Translations under genes and position numbers: made by a program
Shown here: positions 7,465 through 15,533 of the stretch, piece by piece
Layout: each line of letters starts with the position of its first letter
Numbering within the stretch: position 1 is the first letter of the stretch
Notes under the pieces: model-generated
The model's input: only the letters and a program-made list of their open reading frames with translations
What the model was told of the DNA's origin: nothing
The model's database searches: none
From: Bacteroidales bacterium
GTDB taxonomy: Bacteria; Bacteroidota; Bacteroidia; Bacteroidales; F082
Length of the DNA stretch: 64,000 nucleotides
Reading direction: 5' to 3'
NCBI GenBank assembly: GCA_017427985.1
Contig: JAFRRS010000015.1
Span: forward strand, 1-64,000

Positions 7465-7946
7465 AGTTTTATTTGTTTTGCGTCGTGAAACTTTATTGCT
7501 TGAAGCGATTTCGGCGTATGAAACAGGTATTGGTCAACCAATTTGTAAGTTTTCAACTCGGCAATCAAGTTCTGTTTTGTCATCAGTCCGCCTTCATATA
7601 GCGCGAAAGCGGCATATACACGGTCGTTTGCCACTGGCCCATAGACCACATCATAATTATGTGTAAAATGTCTGTCGGTGCGGTTGTTCATCACAAAATC
7701 AAGCCATTCTTCTGTAGGAGATGTAAAAATAAGACAATTCAGCGTTTTAAGGATTTTTTCATCTAAAACATACTCGTTTACGAAGCCTTCTTTGGCCTGT
7801 TTTTCTGTCATGCGACGGCGAACCCAATCGGTAGCCTGCGCTTCGGAAGTTGTGGCATAAAAACCACCGCCATAATCTAAATTGCGATTTGGCTCTCTTA
7901 TTTCGGGTTGTTTAATCTTTTCAAGACTTCCGTGGTAAACTATCAT
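7461..7946 (-). CDS. DUF3990 protein, probable ADP-ribosyltransferase-fold enzyme
   Basis: 161 aa, full length for DUF3990. Starts MIVYHGSLEKI, with the YHGS element typical of the first ADP-ribosyltransferase (ART) motif, then DYGGGFYATTSEAQATDWV, the GxGFYxT..A..W pattern of the second; a late YDVVYGPVANDRVY block follows. DUF3990 is, to my knowledge, grouped with the ART superfamily. It sits between two small genes with ATGA overlaps at both ends, a layout consistent with a toxin and its partner(s). Activity and target are inference. Confidence 0.78.
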   Translation of the reverse strand: MIVYHGSLEKIKQPEIREPNRNLDYGGGFYATTSEAQATDWVRRRMTEKQAKEGFVNEYVLDEKILKTLNCLIFTSPTEEWLDFVMNNRTDRHFTHNYDVVYGPVANDRVYAAFALYEGGLMTKQNLIAELKTYKLVDQYLFHTPKSLQAIKFHDAKQIKL

Positions 7947-8158
7947 GACTTTTGTCTTATTTTTATAAACTCTTCAATATCTTCCAAAATCCATTGATGA
8001 CCTTGTGTGTGCAGCGTTTCATAATTATCTGCCAAATAGTCGAGAACACCATAACTGTCGAGTTGCCGCATTGCTTCATCGCCGGTGAGATGTTTGCTAT
8101 TTTTGTATTGTTCAATACAAAATGACACGAAATACGATATGTCTTGCTGTTTGTTCAT
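7943..8158 (-). CDS. DUF3791 protein, likely antitoxin-like partner
   Basis: 71 aa from the ATG at 8158. The pattern ISYFVSFCIEQYKNSKHLTG, then VLDYLADNYETLHTQG and DIEEFIKIRQ matches the small DUF3791 family usually encoded next to DUF3990. It is the promoter-proximal gene (minus-strand -7 box at 8170-8178), as is usual for an antitoxin gene, and its stop overlaps the DUF3990 ATG. Confidence 0.8.
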   Translation of the reverse strand: MNKQQDISYFVSFCIEQYKNSKHLTGDEAMRQLDSYGVLDYLADNYETLHTQGHQWILEDIEEFIKIRQKS

Positions 8159-8169
8159 AATTATCAACT

Positions 8170-8231
8170 GCAAAGATACAAATCTTTTTAAACAAGAGAA
8201 ATAATTTTATCAACCTTTTTATTATCTTTGC
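8170..8231. promoter_or_regulatory. Divergent -7 boxes
   Basis: TATCTTTGC read on the minus strand at 8170-8178 serves the DUF3791 operon; TATCTTTGC on the plus strand at 8223-8231 serves the glutathione peroxidase gene. The plus box overlaps an in-frame TTG, which decides the gpx start at 8249. Confidence 0.75.
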
Positions 8232-8248
8232 AGAAAAATAAATCCACA

Positions 8249-8863
8249 ATGAAAAAACTATTCTTCTTCTCAGCCCTCGCGATGCTGATTTTTGCAGGCT
8301 GCAGCAAAAAACAAAGCATCTATGACTTCTCCGTGAAGGATATCGATGGGAAAGAAGTGTCAATGGCCAAATACAAAGGCAAAGTGCTGCTGATTGTCAA
8401 CGTGGCAAGCAAATGCGGTCTCACTCCGCAATACGAAGGTCTTGAAGCATTATATCAGAAATATAAAGACCAAGGATTGGAAATTCTGGCGTTCCCATGC
8501 AACCAGTTTTTGGGTCAGGAACCTGGCACCAACGACGAGATTCAGAGCTTCTGCTCGCTGACTTACAACGTGACCTTCCCTATTTTTGACAAAATCGACG
8601 TCAACGGTGAGAACGAAAGCCCACTCTACACTTACCTGAAGGCACAGGCTCCGTTTGTAGGCTATCCTGAAGGCACGGAGGAGTTCGGCGACATGCTCAC
8701 TCAGATTCACCAAAAGACCGGAACCGGATTCGACCAAGGCGACGCCATCAAATGGAATTTCGGAAAGTTCCTCGTGTCCAAAGACGGCAAAACCATCATC
8801 CGCTTCGAGCCGATGGTCTCACCTGACATGATGGAGGATGATATTGAAAAGATGTTGAAATAA
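8249..8863 (+). CDS. Glutathione peroxidase-family lipoprotein
   Basis: 204 aa from the ATG at 8249. Lipoprotein signal peptide with lipobox IFAGC. The peroxidase motifs are intact: NVASKCGLTPQY (peroxidatic Cys), AFPCNQFLGQEP (Gln) and IKWNFGKFLV (Trp, Asn). A cysteine enzyme, probably thioredoxin-dependent, reducing peroxides at the cell envelope. The ZIP transporter gene begins 13 nt downstream. Confidence 0.93.
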   Translation: MKKLFFFSALAMLIFAGCSKKQSIYDFSVKDIDGKEVSMAKYKGKVLLIVNVASKCGLTPQYEGLEALYQKYKDQGLEILAFPCNQFLGQEPGTNDEIQSFCSLTYNVTFPIFDKIDVNGENESPLYTYLKAQAPFVGYPEGTEEFGDMLTQIHQKTGTGFDQGDAIKWNFGKFLVSKDGKTIIRFEPMVSPDMMEDDIEKMLK

Positions 8864-8876
8864 ACATCATATAATT

Positions 8877-9653
8877 ATGGGCATCACAATAGGTCTTTTG
8901 ATTCCTCTTCTTGGCACCATGCTCGGTGCGGCGTTCGTGTTTTTCATGAAGAAAGACATGTCGCCAAGGCTGCAGAAGTCGTTGCTGGGCTTCGCTTCCG
9001 GCGTGATGGTTGCCGCCTCGGTGTGGTCGCTGCTGATTCCGTCAATTGAGATGGAAGCCGGACGAGGAGCGTGGTCGGTGTTTCCTGCGGCGATAGGATT
9101 CCTTGCAGGCGTAGGGTTTCTGCTGCTTTTGGATGAGCTCACGCCGCACTTGCATCTTGGAGCCAACACTCCCGAAGGACCGCGTTCGAAACTTTCTCGC
9201 ACAGCGATGTTGGCATTGGCTGTCACCATTCACAACCTGCCGGAAGGCATGGCTGTCGGCGTGGTGTTCGCTGCCGCCTCGCAGGGTGTCGGCGACGTCA
9301 CGGTAGCCAGCGCGATAGCCGTCTCGCTCGGTATCGCAATACAAAACATTCCCGAAGGAGCCATCATCTCCATGCCGATGTGCGCCGAAGGTAACAGCAA
9401 AACTCGTTCGTTCCTCATTGGCTCGTTGAGCGGCATTGTCGAGCCGCTTGGAGGTCTTGCCGTGGTACTTTTAGCTGCTTGGCTCACCCCTATCCTGCCC
9501 TACATGCTCTCATTCGCCGCTGGCGCAATGTGCTACGTGGTAGTCGAAGAGCTGATTCCAGAAGCCTCTTCCGGCGAGCATAGCAACCTCTCAACAATAG
9601 GCTTCGCTATAGGTTTTGTATTAATGATGATTTTAGATGTTGTAATGGGATGA
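8877..9653 (+). CDS. ZIP-family divalent metal transporter
   Basis: 258 aa, about eight membrane helices. The two metal-site helices carry TIHNLPEGMAVGV and IQNIPEGAIIS, with VVEELIPE in a later helix, the ZupT/GufA type signature. Likely imports Zn(II) or other divalent ions through the inner membrane. Immediately follows the peroxidase gene and probably shares its transcript. Confidence 0.93.
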   Translation: MGITIGLLIPLLGTMLGAAFVFFMKKDMSPRLQKSLLGFASGVMVAASVWSLLIPSIEMEAGRGAWSVFPAAIGFLAGVGFLLLLDELTPHLHLGANTPEGPRSKLSRTAMLALAVTIHNLPEGMAVGVVFAAASQGVGDVTVASAIAVSLGIAIQNIPEGAIISMPMCAEGNSKTRSFLIGSLSGIVEPLGGLAVVLLAAWLTPILPYMLSFAAGAMCYVVVEELIPEASSGEHSNLSTIGFAIGFVLMMILDVVMG

Positions 9654-9662
9654 TTTTTTTAT

Positions 9663-9671
9663 TATCTTTGC
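9663..9671 (+). promoter_or_regulatory. -7 box TATCTTTGC
   Basis: Starts ten bases after the ZIP stop codon and 18 nt before the ATG at 9689. Confidence 0.7.
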
Positions 9672-9688
9672 AGGAAAATAATCTAGGA

Positions 9689-10216
9689 ATGGCGATAACA
9701 AACGATAGACTGAGACAAACGTTCAGCGAAGGCGGCGCACAGGAGATTTACCATGAAATTAAATCTAGCGGCGATTTCCTTGGCTTTACGAAACAATATG
9801 CTTTCGATTCAGATTACCGTGTCGCTAGAAGTGCTTTGTGGGGATTGACCAAGGCTACCGATAAAGAACTGTCACAACTTCAGGTTTTGCTCGACGAACT
9901 CATAAATCAAGCCATGCACACCGAGAATTCATCTGTACGGCGGTTGACTTTGAGCATTATCGAGCGTTTGGAGTTGACTGAAGATAACCTGCGGACTGAT
10001 TTTCTCGACTTCTGCTTGGATCACATGGTAGCTGGAGATGAGTTACCAGGTATTCAAACTCTTAGCATGAAACTCGCTTACCGCATGTGCAACTTCTATC
10101 CCGAGCTGAAGGAAGAGTTTAAACGGATTATCGAAGCAATGGAAATCTCTTATTACAAACCAGCCGTGAAAGGATTAAGAGCAAAAATCCTCGGCGGAAA
10201 ATATCAATATAAATGA
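9689..10216 (+). CDS. HEAT-like helical repeat protein, copy 1
   Basis: 175 aa from the ATG at 9689. All-alpha appearance with repeated ~35-residue helix pairs (DSDYRVARSALWGLTKA, NSSVRRLTLSIIERLEL), resembling HEAT/armadillo repeat proteins. No catalytic motif visible. A ~96% identical second copy is on the other strand at 26657-27178. Its TGA overlaps the ATG of the cupin gene (ATGA). Confidence 0.75.
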   Translation: MAITNDRLRQTFSEGGAQEIYHEIKSSGDFLGFTKQYAFDSDYRVARSALWGLTKATDKELSQLQVLLDELINQAMHTENSSVRRLTLSIIERLELTEDNLRTDFLDFCLDHMVAGDELPGIQTLSMKLAYRMCNFYPELKEEFKRIIEAMEISYYKPAVKGLRAKILGGKYQYK

Positions 10217-10668
10217 CAATTAACAACTATATCGAAAAACTTGGGCTTCTTCCTCATCCCGAAGGTGGTTATTATCGTCAGCTTTACGGCAACGATGCAA
10301 CAGGGAAGAAGGACATTTCAACCATTTATTATATGCTTACCGCCAACGATATCTCAGCCTTTCACAGACTTCATGGCGTGGTTGAAATCTGGTATTATCA
10401 TGACGGCGAGCCACTTAATATTTATGTGATTGATGAAGATGGCAAACTCAGCATACATAAGCTTTCAACAGATCATGAAATGCAGGTTGTCATCATGCCG
10501 GAACAATGGTTTGCTGCTGACATCCCATCGAAAAAGGGATTTTGCCTTGTCGGTTGTGCTGTCGGTCCCGCTTTCAGCTTTGAAAACTTTGAATTGGCAA
10601 AGAAATCAAATCTCCTTCAGCTTTATCCGCAGCACAAAGAACTGATTGAGAGGTTAACAAAAGAATAA
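10213..10668 (+). CDS. DUF985 / cupin_5 family protein
   Basis: 151 aa, full family length. The N-terminus YIEKLGLLPHPEGGYYRQLY and the central FHRLHGVVEIWYYHDGEP block are the recognisable signatures of this small cupin family. Binds an unknown small ligand. Translationally coupled to the HEAT-like gene upstream. Confidence 0.9.
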   Translation: MTINNYIEKLGLLPHPEGGYYRQLYGNDATGKKDISTIYYMLTANDISAFHRLHGVVEIWYYHDGEPLNIYVIDEDGKLSIHKLSTDHEMQVVIMPEQWFAADIPSKKGFCLVGCAVGPAFSFENFELAKKSNLLQLYPQHKELIERLTKE

Positions 10669-10674
10669 TAAAAA

Positions 10675-11361
10675 ATGACACTCGAAGAAGCCATCATCGC
10701 TCGCCATAGTGTGAGACAATACATCGACAAACCCATTGAAGCAGAGAAGATCCAACAGCTTCAAGATCTAATCGACGAATGCAACCGTCAAGGAAATCTG
10801 CATATCCAACTCGTAACCAATGAGCCTAACGCCTTCGCTGGTGGACTCGCTAAATACGGCAAATTCTCAGGCATAAGCAACTATATCGCCATGATTTGCA
10901 AGAAAGGCGACGACGTGAATCTCGGATATTACGGCGAGAAGGTTGTGCTGCTTGCCCAAACTCTCGGACTGAACACTTGCTGGGTTGGCCTGACTTTCCG
11001 CAAGCAACCCGACAAATACGAAGTGCGGCCTGATGAAAAGCTGATTTGCGTCATTTCTATCGGTTACGGATCAAACCAAGGCGTTCAACATTCCCAGAAA
11101 AAGGGCTTTGAAGAATTTTGCAAAGACGGCAGAAGTTCCCAAGAGGCATTTCCTGATTGGTTTGTGAAAGGAATGAAGGCTGCTCTATTGGCACCAACAG
11201 CAATCAACCAGCAGAGATTCGAGTTCATCCTCCACGACGGCAACAAAGTCGAGGCAAAAACCCGATTCACAATGTTCAACAGCTACGCCCCAATAGACCT
11301 CGGCATCGCAAAGTGTCATTTCGAAATCGGCGCAGGCAAAGATAATTTCGAATGGATGTAG
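10675..11361 (+). CDS. Nitroreductase-family FMN protein (TM1586-like)
   Basis: 228 aa. IIARHSVRQYIDKPIE at the N-terminus is the nitroreductase FMN-binding start. NLGYYGEKVVLLAQTLGLNTCWVG and AALLAPTAINQQRFEF match the putative TM nitroreductase subgroup in which one chain contains two half-domains. Reduces nitro compounds, quinones or flavins with NAD(P)H. Confidence 0.88.
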   Translation: MTLEEAIIARHSVRQYIDKPIEAEKIQQLQDLIDECNRQGNLHIQLVTNEPNAFAGGLAKYGKFSGISNYIAMICKKGDDVNLGYYGEKVVLLAQTLGLNTCWVGLTFRKQPDKYEVRPDEKLICVISIGYGSNQGVQHSQKKGFEEFCKDGRSSQEAFPDWFVKGMKAALLAPTAINQQRFEFILHDGNKVEAKTRFTMFNSYAPIDLGIAKCHFEIGAGKDNFEWM

Positions 11362-11363
11362 AT

Positions 11364-11480
11364 ATGAACTGGACAATAATCATCATAGAAACAATAATTC
11401 TAACGGCAGCTTTCACGGCGATGATCCTGATTCCGCTGGTGAAGAATACTTCAAAACCCACGATTTCTGGTCGGCATTAG
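11364..11480 (+). pseudogene. Internally deleted remnant of the membrane protein at 26156-26653
   Basis: The first 28 codons (MNWTIIIIETIILTAAFTAM and onward to LVKN) match the intact gene. The sequence then jumps to the region encoding EYFKTHE and again to FWSAL, with breaks at short shared bases (AAGAAT, CCCACG). It ends in TAG at 11478-11480 and runs antisense into the 3' end of the TetR gene, whose last ~23 codons are therefore read from this remnant. Confidence 0.85.
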
Positions 11481-12405
11481 TGCTTTCGTCTATCTTACTC
11501 TTAAGTCGCTGACGGGCTTTGGTGACGGAGGCGGGTGATATGCCCAATAGTAGTGCCTGCTCGGCAACGGCGAAATGCAGATATGAAAGGATGAAGATGC
11601 GGATGTCGCCACGAGTAAGACGGGGATGTTTCTCCCGAAGAGATTCAGGGGTGAGCGAGCAACTATTTCGGAACACCCGTTCCAATTCAGCCCATTCGTC
11701 GTCCTGAATGTATCGAGGCTCGGCGTGAAGCTCTTGTAGCAGGTGGTTTTGGCTAGTCAGGGTGTGCATCAGAAGATAGGAATCAACGTCGCCTTCCGGT
11801 CCTGGGCCTTTTTGAGGTATGAAAGATTCACGCGCATCGACACCGGCGTGAATGACCATCAGGAAAGCACGCATATTTTTGCCAAAGATTTCGGAAGCCT
11901 GCGTTATGCTCAAGGGAACGCCACCTTCGACACAAATATGGGCTATTCCAAGCGCCACAATAACCATCTGATAGTAAAGCATTTCGGCATCCTCTGCTTG
12001 CAGACAGAAGGACTGCTCAATGGCTGCAACCGATTCCTCCTTGAAGCCAATATGCGTGTCAATGTAATCCTCAATAGACGCCATTGAAGCCTTTTCTTCC
12101 ATTACTATTCTATAAAGTTGAGGCTCGTCCATGGCGAACCACAGGAGTGCCAGACCGAAGCCCTTGAAAGGCGGATTCAGAGAAAACCCTTCGCTGATGC
12201 GTTCGCTGAACAATCTGCGGGCTTCGGCTCGAACTGCCTCTAAGATGCCCTCCATTGACCCGTAAGCCGAGAAAATGGCATTGGCACCGCAGCCCAACGC
12301 TGACGCGAGACTGCGGGCAGTGAGGCTGGAGGCTCCGTCTTTCCTCACCACATCAATGGCGGCGGTGAGGATTTTTTCTCTTGTTACGCTTATTGGTCGC
12401 GCCAT
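11413..12405 (-). CDS. TetR-family regulator with an extra C-terminal region
   Basis: 330 aa from the ATG at 12405. Residues 1-60 form a TetR DNA-binding domain (ITREKILTAAIDVVRKDGASSLTARSLA is the core, with a GCGANAIFSAYGSM recognition part). A ligand-binding-like helical region follows, and then a second block around residues 260-305 (LTRGDIRIFILSYLHF, EQALLLGISPASVTKARQRL) that looks like another HTH. The last ~23 residues are encoded by antisense DNA of a foreign remnant, so the natural C-terminus has been replaced. Divergent from the flavodoxin-fold oxidoreductase, its likely target. Confidence 0.85.
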   Translation of the reverse strand: MARPISVTREKILTAAIDVVRKDGASSLTARSLASALGCGANAIFSAYGSMEGILEAVRAEARRLFSERISEGFSLNPPFKGFGLALLWFAMDEPQLYRIVMEEKASMASIEDYIDTHIGFKEESVAAIEQSFCLQAEDAEMLYYQMVIVALGIAHICVEGGVPLSITQASEIFGKNMRAFLMVIHAGVDARESFIPQKGPGPEGDVDSYLLMHTLTSQNHLLQELHAEPRYIQDDEWAELERVFRNSCSLTPESLREKHPRLTRGDIRIFILSYLHFAVAEQALLLGISPASVTKARQRLKSKIDESTNADQKSWVLKYSSPAESGSSP

Positions 12406-12435
12406 AATCAAACGATTGTTCCGTTATTATTGACC

Positions 12436-12541
12436 GCAAAAATAGTTAAAAATCAAATGCGTTTGTGTTGGTTTTCCGCAATGTCCACATTTTTGTCCAT
12501 GTCCAATTTTCATTTCGGAACATATTTTACACTAATTTTGC
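12436..12541. promoter_or_regulatory. Divergent promoter region with TGTCCA repeats
   Basis: The minus-strand -7 box (read TATTTTTGC) at 12436-12444 serves tetR; the plus-strand TAATTTTGC at 12533-12541 serves the oxidoreductase. Between them are three TGTCCA copies, with the inverse TGGACA at 12555-12560. The block 12468-12559 is duplicated at 17320-17410 with these repeats conserved, so they are good candidates for the TetR operator. Confidence 0.6.
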
Positions 12542-12564
12542 AGCCAAATTAGAATGGACAAACA

Positions 12565-13746
12565 ATGAACTTAGTGTTGAATACAATAGGGGCAAGCGTC
12601 GATAACGATATGATTTGCTCCTTGATTCCAAATAAAAAAGAGGTGGAAATCATCAACACCTCCGACATGAAAATTGCCCATTGCATGGGTTGCAACCAGT
12701 GCTGGCTCAAAACGCCTGGCGTGTGCGCTATCAAGGATGATTACGAGAGCATCCTCAAAAAACTGGTGCAAGCCGACAACCTTTGGCTTGTTTCCGACAC
12801 ACATTTCGGTTTCCTCAATTATAAAGGCAAGCGCGTGATGGACCGCATCGTGCCCTTACTGAACATGACTGTCGGCTTCCGCGACGGCTGGATGCGTCAT
12901 GAGCTGCGTTATCATGCGTTGAATATCGGACTTCTGTACCAAGGCGATGCGGACCACGCGATGATGGAGGATTGGTGCAAGCGTACCGCCGCGAACATAG
13001 GTGGACAATCACTCGGAGCTATCGCTCTGCCAAGTACTTTTGATCAACCCTTCAACTCTAAACTCTCAACTCTCAACTCTAAACTTAAGCATCTAGTTAT
13101 CATCAACGGCAGCCCTCGAGTGGAAAAGTTCAGCAATACGGACAAAATCATCCGTTCGTTCGCCAAGGGTATGGAAGAGGCCGGCATCACTTGGGAGCTG
13201 CACAACCTCTCCAACCGTAACGAATGGGATGCCGCGCGCGAGGCCTTTCTTACCCACGAGCGCACACTTATCGCCTTCCCGCTCTATGTGGAGTGCATTC
13301 CAAGCCTGATGCTCGAGTTCCTGGAGACGCTACCCAAAGAGCGCCAACATCCTGGTGAGCTTTCTTTCCTCCTCCACGGAGGCATGGACGAAGGATTTGA
13401 GTTCCGCTTCTGCGAACGTGTTTTGCAAGGATTGCCCTCACAGTTCGGATGCAGCTACGGCGGCACGTTGATTCGAGGGGGCAGTTTCAGCATCCGCACC
13501 AGAGAACCTGCTATCAAAGCTAAGATTATCGCGCCATTCGAGAAGATGGGACATCTGTTTGCGCAAAACGGCAACTTCCTCAGCCCGGAGGTAAAGAAGT
13601 TCGCCGGTCCCAAGCAATATCCTTGGCTGGTGCGCAAAATGGTGAGCTTGTTGTTTTTGAAGAAAGTCAACGGAGAGTTTGAGCAGTTCGCCAAGGATTG
13701 GGGCTGCACGCGACCGCTGAATTACAAACCGTATAGTGATAAATGA
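12565..13746 (+). CDS. Two-domain flavodoxin-fold NAD(P)H oxidoreductase
   Basis: 393 aa made of two NADPH-dependent-FMN-reductase-like halves. Half 1 (1-155) contains AHCMGCNQCWLKTPGVC, the cysteine motif of iron-sulfur-flavoprotein-type reductases, and LVSDTHFGFLNYKGK. Half 2 (175-393) starts again with HLVIINGSPRVEKFSNT and has IAFPLYVECIPSLML. The link between halves (residues ~161-174) is coded by the seven-base repeat. Probably acts on quinones or other electrophiles under the divergent TetR. Its stop overlaps the next ATG by four bases. Confidence 0.85.
   Translation: MNLVLNTIGASVDNDMICSLIPNKKEVEIINTSDMKIAHCMGCNQCWLKTPGVCAIKDDYESILKKLVQADNLWLVSDTHFGFLNYKGKRVMDRIVPLLNMTVGFRDGWMRHELRYHALNIGLLYQGDADHAMMEDWCKRTAANIGGQSLGAIALPSTFDQPFNSKLSTLNSKLKHLVIINGSPRVEKFSNTDKIIRSFAKGMEEAGITWELHNLSNRNEWDAAREAFLTHERTLIAFPLYVECIPSLMLEFLETLPKERQHPGELSFLLHGGMDEGFEFRFCERVLQGLPSQFGCSYGGTLIRGGSFSIRTREPAIKAKIIAPFEKMGHLFAQNGNFLSPEVKKFAGPKQYPWLVRKMVSLLFLKKVNGEFEQFAKDWGCTRPLNYKPYSDK
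13049..13085 (+). repeat. Seven-base tandem repeat forming an interdomain linker
   Basis: About five units of TCAACTC/TAAACTC in tandem, read as FNSKLSTLNSKL. Same repeat family as 6271-6332. Confidence 0.8.
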
Positions 13747-14705
13747 TTAAAAATATGAAACACGAGATTATTGAATTGCACGATGTGCAAATTATTGGCA
13801 TGGCCAAGAAGATTGCCTTCAATGAGGCGAAAGAAGAATGTCCCAAGTTCTGGGGCGAGTATGTGGAAAAGATTATCAAGCCTGTAGTGTTTGAGAAACA
13901 AGCACCCAATACCTTCCAAAAGGCGGCATTCGACAATGGCGTTGGTGAGTTCGGGTTATGTACCTGCGATATTCCCAACCACAATTGTGCTACCTGTTGG
14001 GAAGCAAACTTAGGTGCTTGCAAAAATAACACTTTTACATACGTTATTGGCGGTATTTATAAAGGTGGCGATGTGCCGCAAGGGATGCAGCTCTTCCCCA
14101 TTCATAGCGGCAGATGGCTGAAGATGCATTTCGAGGGAGGTATGAAAGCCTTTCAAGAGCAATATATGAAGTTCCATAAGGAATGGGTGCCTGCACATCC
14201 AGAGTTTAAATGGGTACCGAATTCCTGTTGCATGGAGTGGTATCGGGGCACAGACATCGAGTCGCCAGACTACCAATGTGGTGTTATGATGCCGTTGGAG
14301 GCACAGCCGCGATTTAAGTTCAACACTGTTGGATTGTTTACTAACGACAATAAGGCTACTGTTGAGTTCTATACGAAGGCCTTTGGCTTTACCACATCAT
14401 GGGATGGCGTACAGCCAAACGTAGAAATGTTCCTCGACGGTAACAGAATCATACTCTTTCCTCGAGATGCCTTTGAGCAAATGGTCTCCAAGAAATTCCA
14501 GTATCCTGAAGGTTTTAACGGCACAATGGAGTTGAGCCTCGATGTACCGTCTTTTGCCGATGTTGATAAAGAGTATCAGAATGCTCTTCACTATGGTGCA
14601 AAATCCGTACTTCCTCCAACTACCGAACCTTGGGGACAGCGCACTTGCTACGTTGCCGACCCTGATGGGAACCTCATAGAAATAGGATCGTTTGTTGAAA
14701 AATAA
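13743..14705 (+). CDS. Fusion of a GyrI-like effector-binding domain and a VOC (glyoxalase-like) domain
   Basis: 320 aa. Residues ~1-185 resemble the AraC effector-binding / GyrI-like fold (IIELHDVQIIGMAKK, FGLCTCDIPNHNCATC, YVIGGIYKGGDVPQGMQLF). Residues ~195-318 are a VOC domain (KFNTVGLFTNDNKATVEFYT, then EMFLDGNRIILFPRDAF and CYVADPDGNLIEIGSF). Both kinds of domain bind small molecules, so a drug- or electrophile-sequestering role is plausible. Start ATG overlaps the upstream stop, so it is co-translated with the flavodoxin-fold gene. Confidence 0.85.
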   Translation: MIKNMKHEIIELHDVQIIGMAKKIAFNEAKEECPKFWGEYVEKIIKPVVFEKQAPNTFQKAAFDNGVGEFGLCTCDIPNHNCATCWEANLGACKNNTFTYVIGGIYKGGDVPQGMQLFPIHSGRWLKMHFEGGMKAFQEQYMKFHKEWVPAHPEFKWVPNSCCMEWYRGTDIESPDYQCGVMMPLEAQPRFKFNTVGLFTNDNKATVEFYTKAFGFTTSWDGVQPNVEMFLDGNRIILFPRDAFEQMVSKKFQYPEGFNGTMELSLDVPSFADVDKEYQNALHYGAKSVLPPTTEPWGQRTCYVADPDGNLIEIGSFVEK

Positions 14706-14712
14706 AATAAAT

Positions 14713-14910
14713 ATGGGTTATAAAGAAGAGGCCATAGAATGCGTTAAGGATCATGTCCTCCCGTTACATAAGCAAATCTATGCCAAGTATGATGGGGATT
14801 TTTTTATTTTGTCGCAACTTGAACCTGATAGCCAGTTCGATGTCCGGATTGAGAATACGATTCTCAGAGGAGGTGATCGTTGTACTTTCAGGATAACGAG
14901 AAAAGTATGA
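14713..14910 (+). CDS. Small protein, internally deleted copy A
   Basis: 65 aa. Same gene as 17495-17752, lacking about 20 residues after KYDGDF. Function unknown; the ending GGDRCTFRITR vaguely recalls the C-terminal part of ATC-hydrolase-like proteins, which I cannot confirm. Its TGA overlaps the ATG of the CAT-like gene (ATGA). Confidence 0.55.
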   Translation: MGYKEEAIECVKDHVLPLHKQIYAKYDGDFFILSQLEPDSQFDVRIENTILRGGDRCTFRITRKV

Positions 14911-15533
14911 AGAGAGAAATATCCCCCCAAGAAAGCAGCCGTACGGATGCATTCCGTCTGTGGATGTCGTCGCCTATGCCGATGGTTACGCTGGTGAAAA
15001 CACTGGATGTTAGTCGTTTAGTAAAAGCAAGCAAAAAGAGCGACATCAAGTTCACGACGCTGATGTGTTTGTGCATCGGCAAAGCTGCAAGTCAGATAGA
15101 GGAGTTTTATATACTGCCGGAAAACGGCAAACTGTTCAGATATGACAAACTTGCCGTCAATGTCATTGTGGAGAACTGCAAAGGCGGTATCAACTCTTGC
15201 GACATTCCTTTCACTGACGACTTGCAGCAGTTCAACCGTGACTATATGGAACTGACCACTACGGCGGCGAAAGAGTGTAAGAGCTCTTTTCTAGAAGACC
15301 ACATGGTCATTGGCACGTCCGCTATGATACAGACGGAACTCGACTGCATCGTTAACCAATACAACGACAAGTTCAGCAATCCGATGGTGATGTGGGGCAA
15401 GTATCGCAAAGGGCTACTAAAAACCACTCTTCCTGTTTCCTTCCAATTTCACCATGTCCAGATGGATGGTGGACACGCCGCCAGATTCCTTCAGTTATTG
15501 CAGAATGAGATAAAAAACACCAATTCAAAATGA
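14907..15533 (+). CDS. Chloramphenicol acetyltransferase-like CoA-dependent acyltransferase
   Basis: 208 aa from the ATG at 14907, the normal CAT length (an upstream in-frame TTG at 14880 is less likely). The C-terminal catalytic motif HHVQMDGGHAARFL (about residues 180-193) is the HHxxxDGxH signature with the general-base histidine. FTTLMCLCIGKAASQIEEF and NPMVMWGKYRKG match the CatA fold. Whether it acetylates chloramphenicol or another alcohol is not known. A copy with the middle deleted is at 17749-17970. Confidence 0.85.
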   Translation: MKREISPQESSRTDAFRLWMSSPMPMVTLVKTLDVSRLVKASKKSDIKFTTLMCLCIGKAASQIEEFYILPENGKLFRYDKLAVNVIVENCKGGINSCDIPFTDDLQQFNRDYMELTTTAAKECKSSFLEDHMVIGTSAMIQTELDCIVNQYNDKFSNPMVMWGKYRKGLLKTTLPVSFQFHHVQMDGGHAARFLQLLQNEIKNTNSK

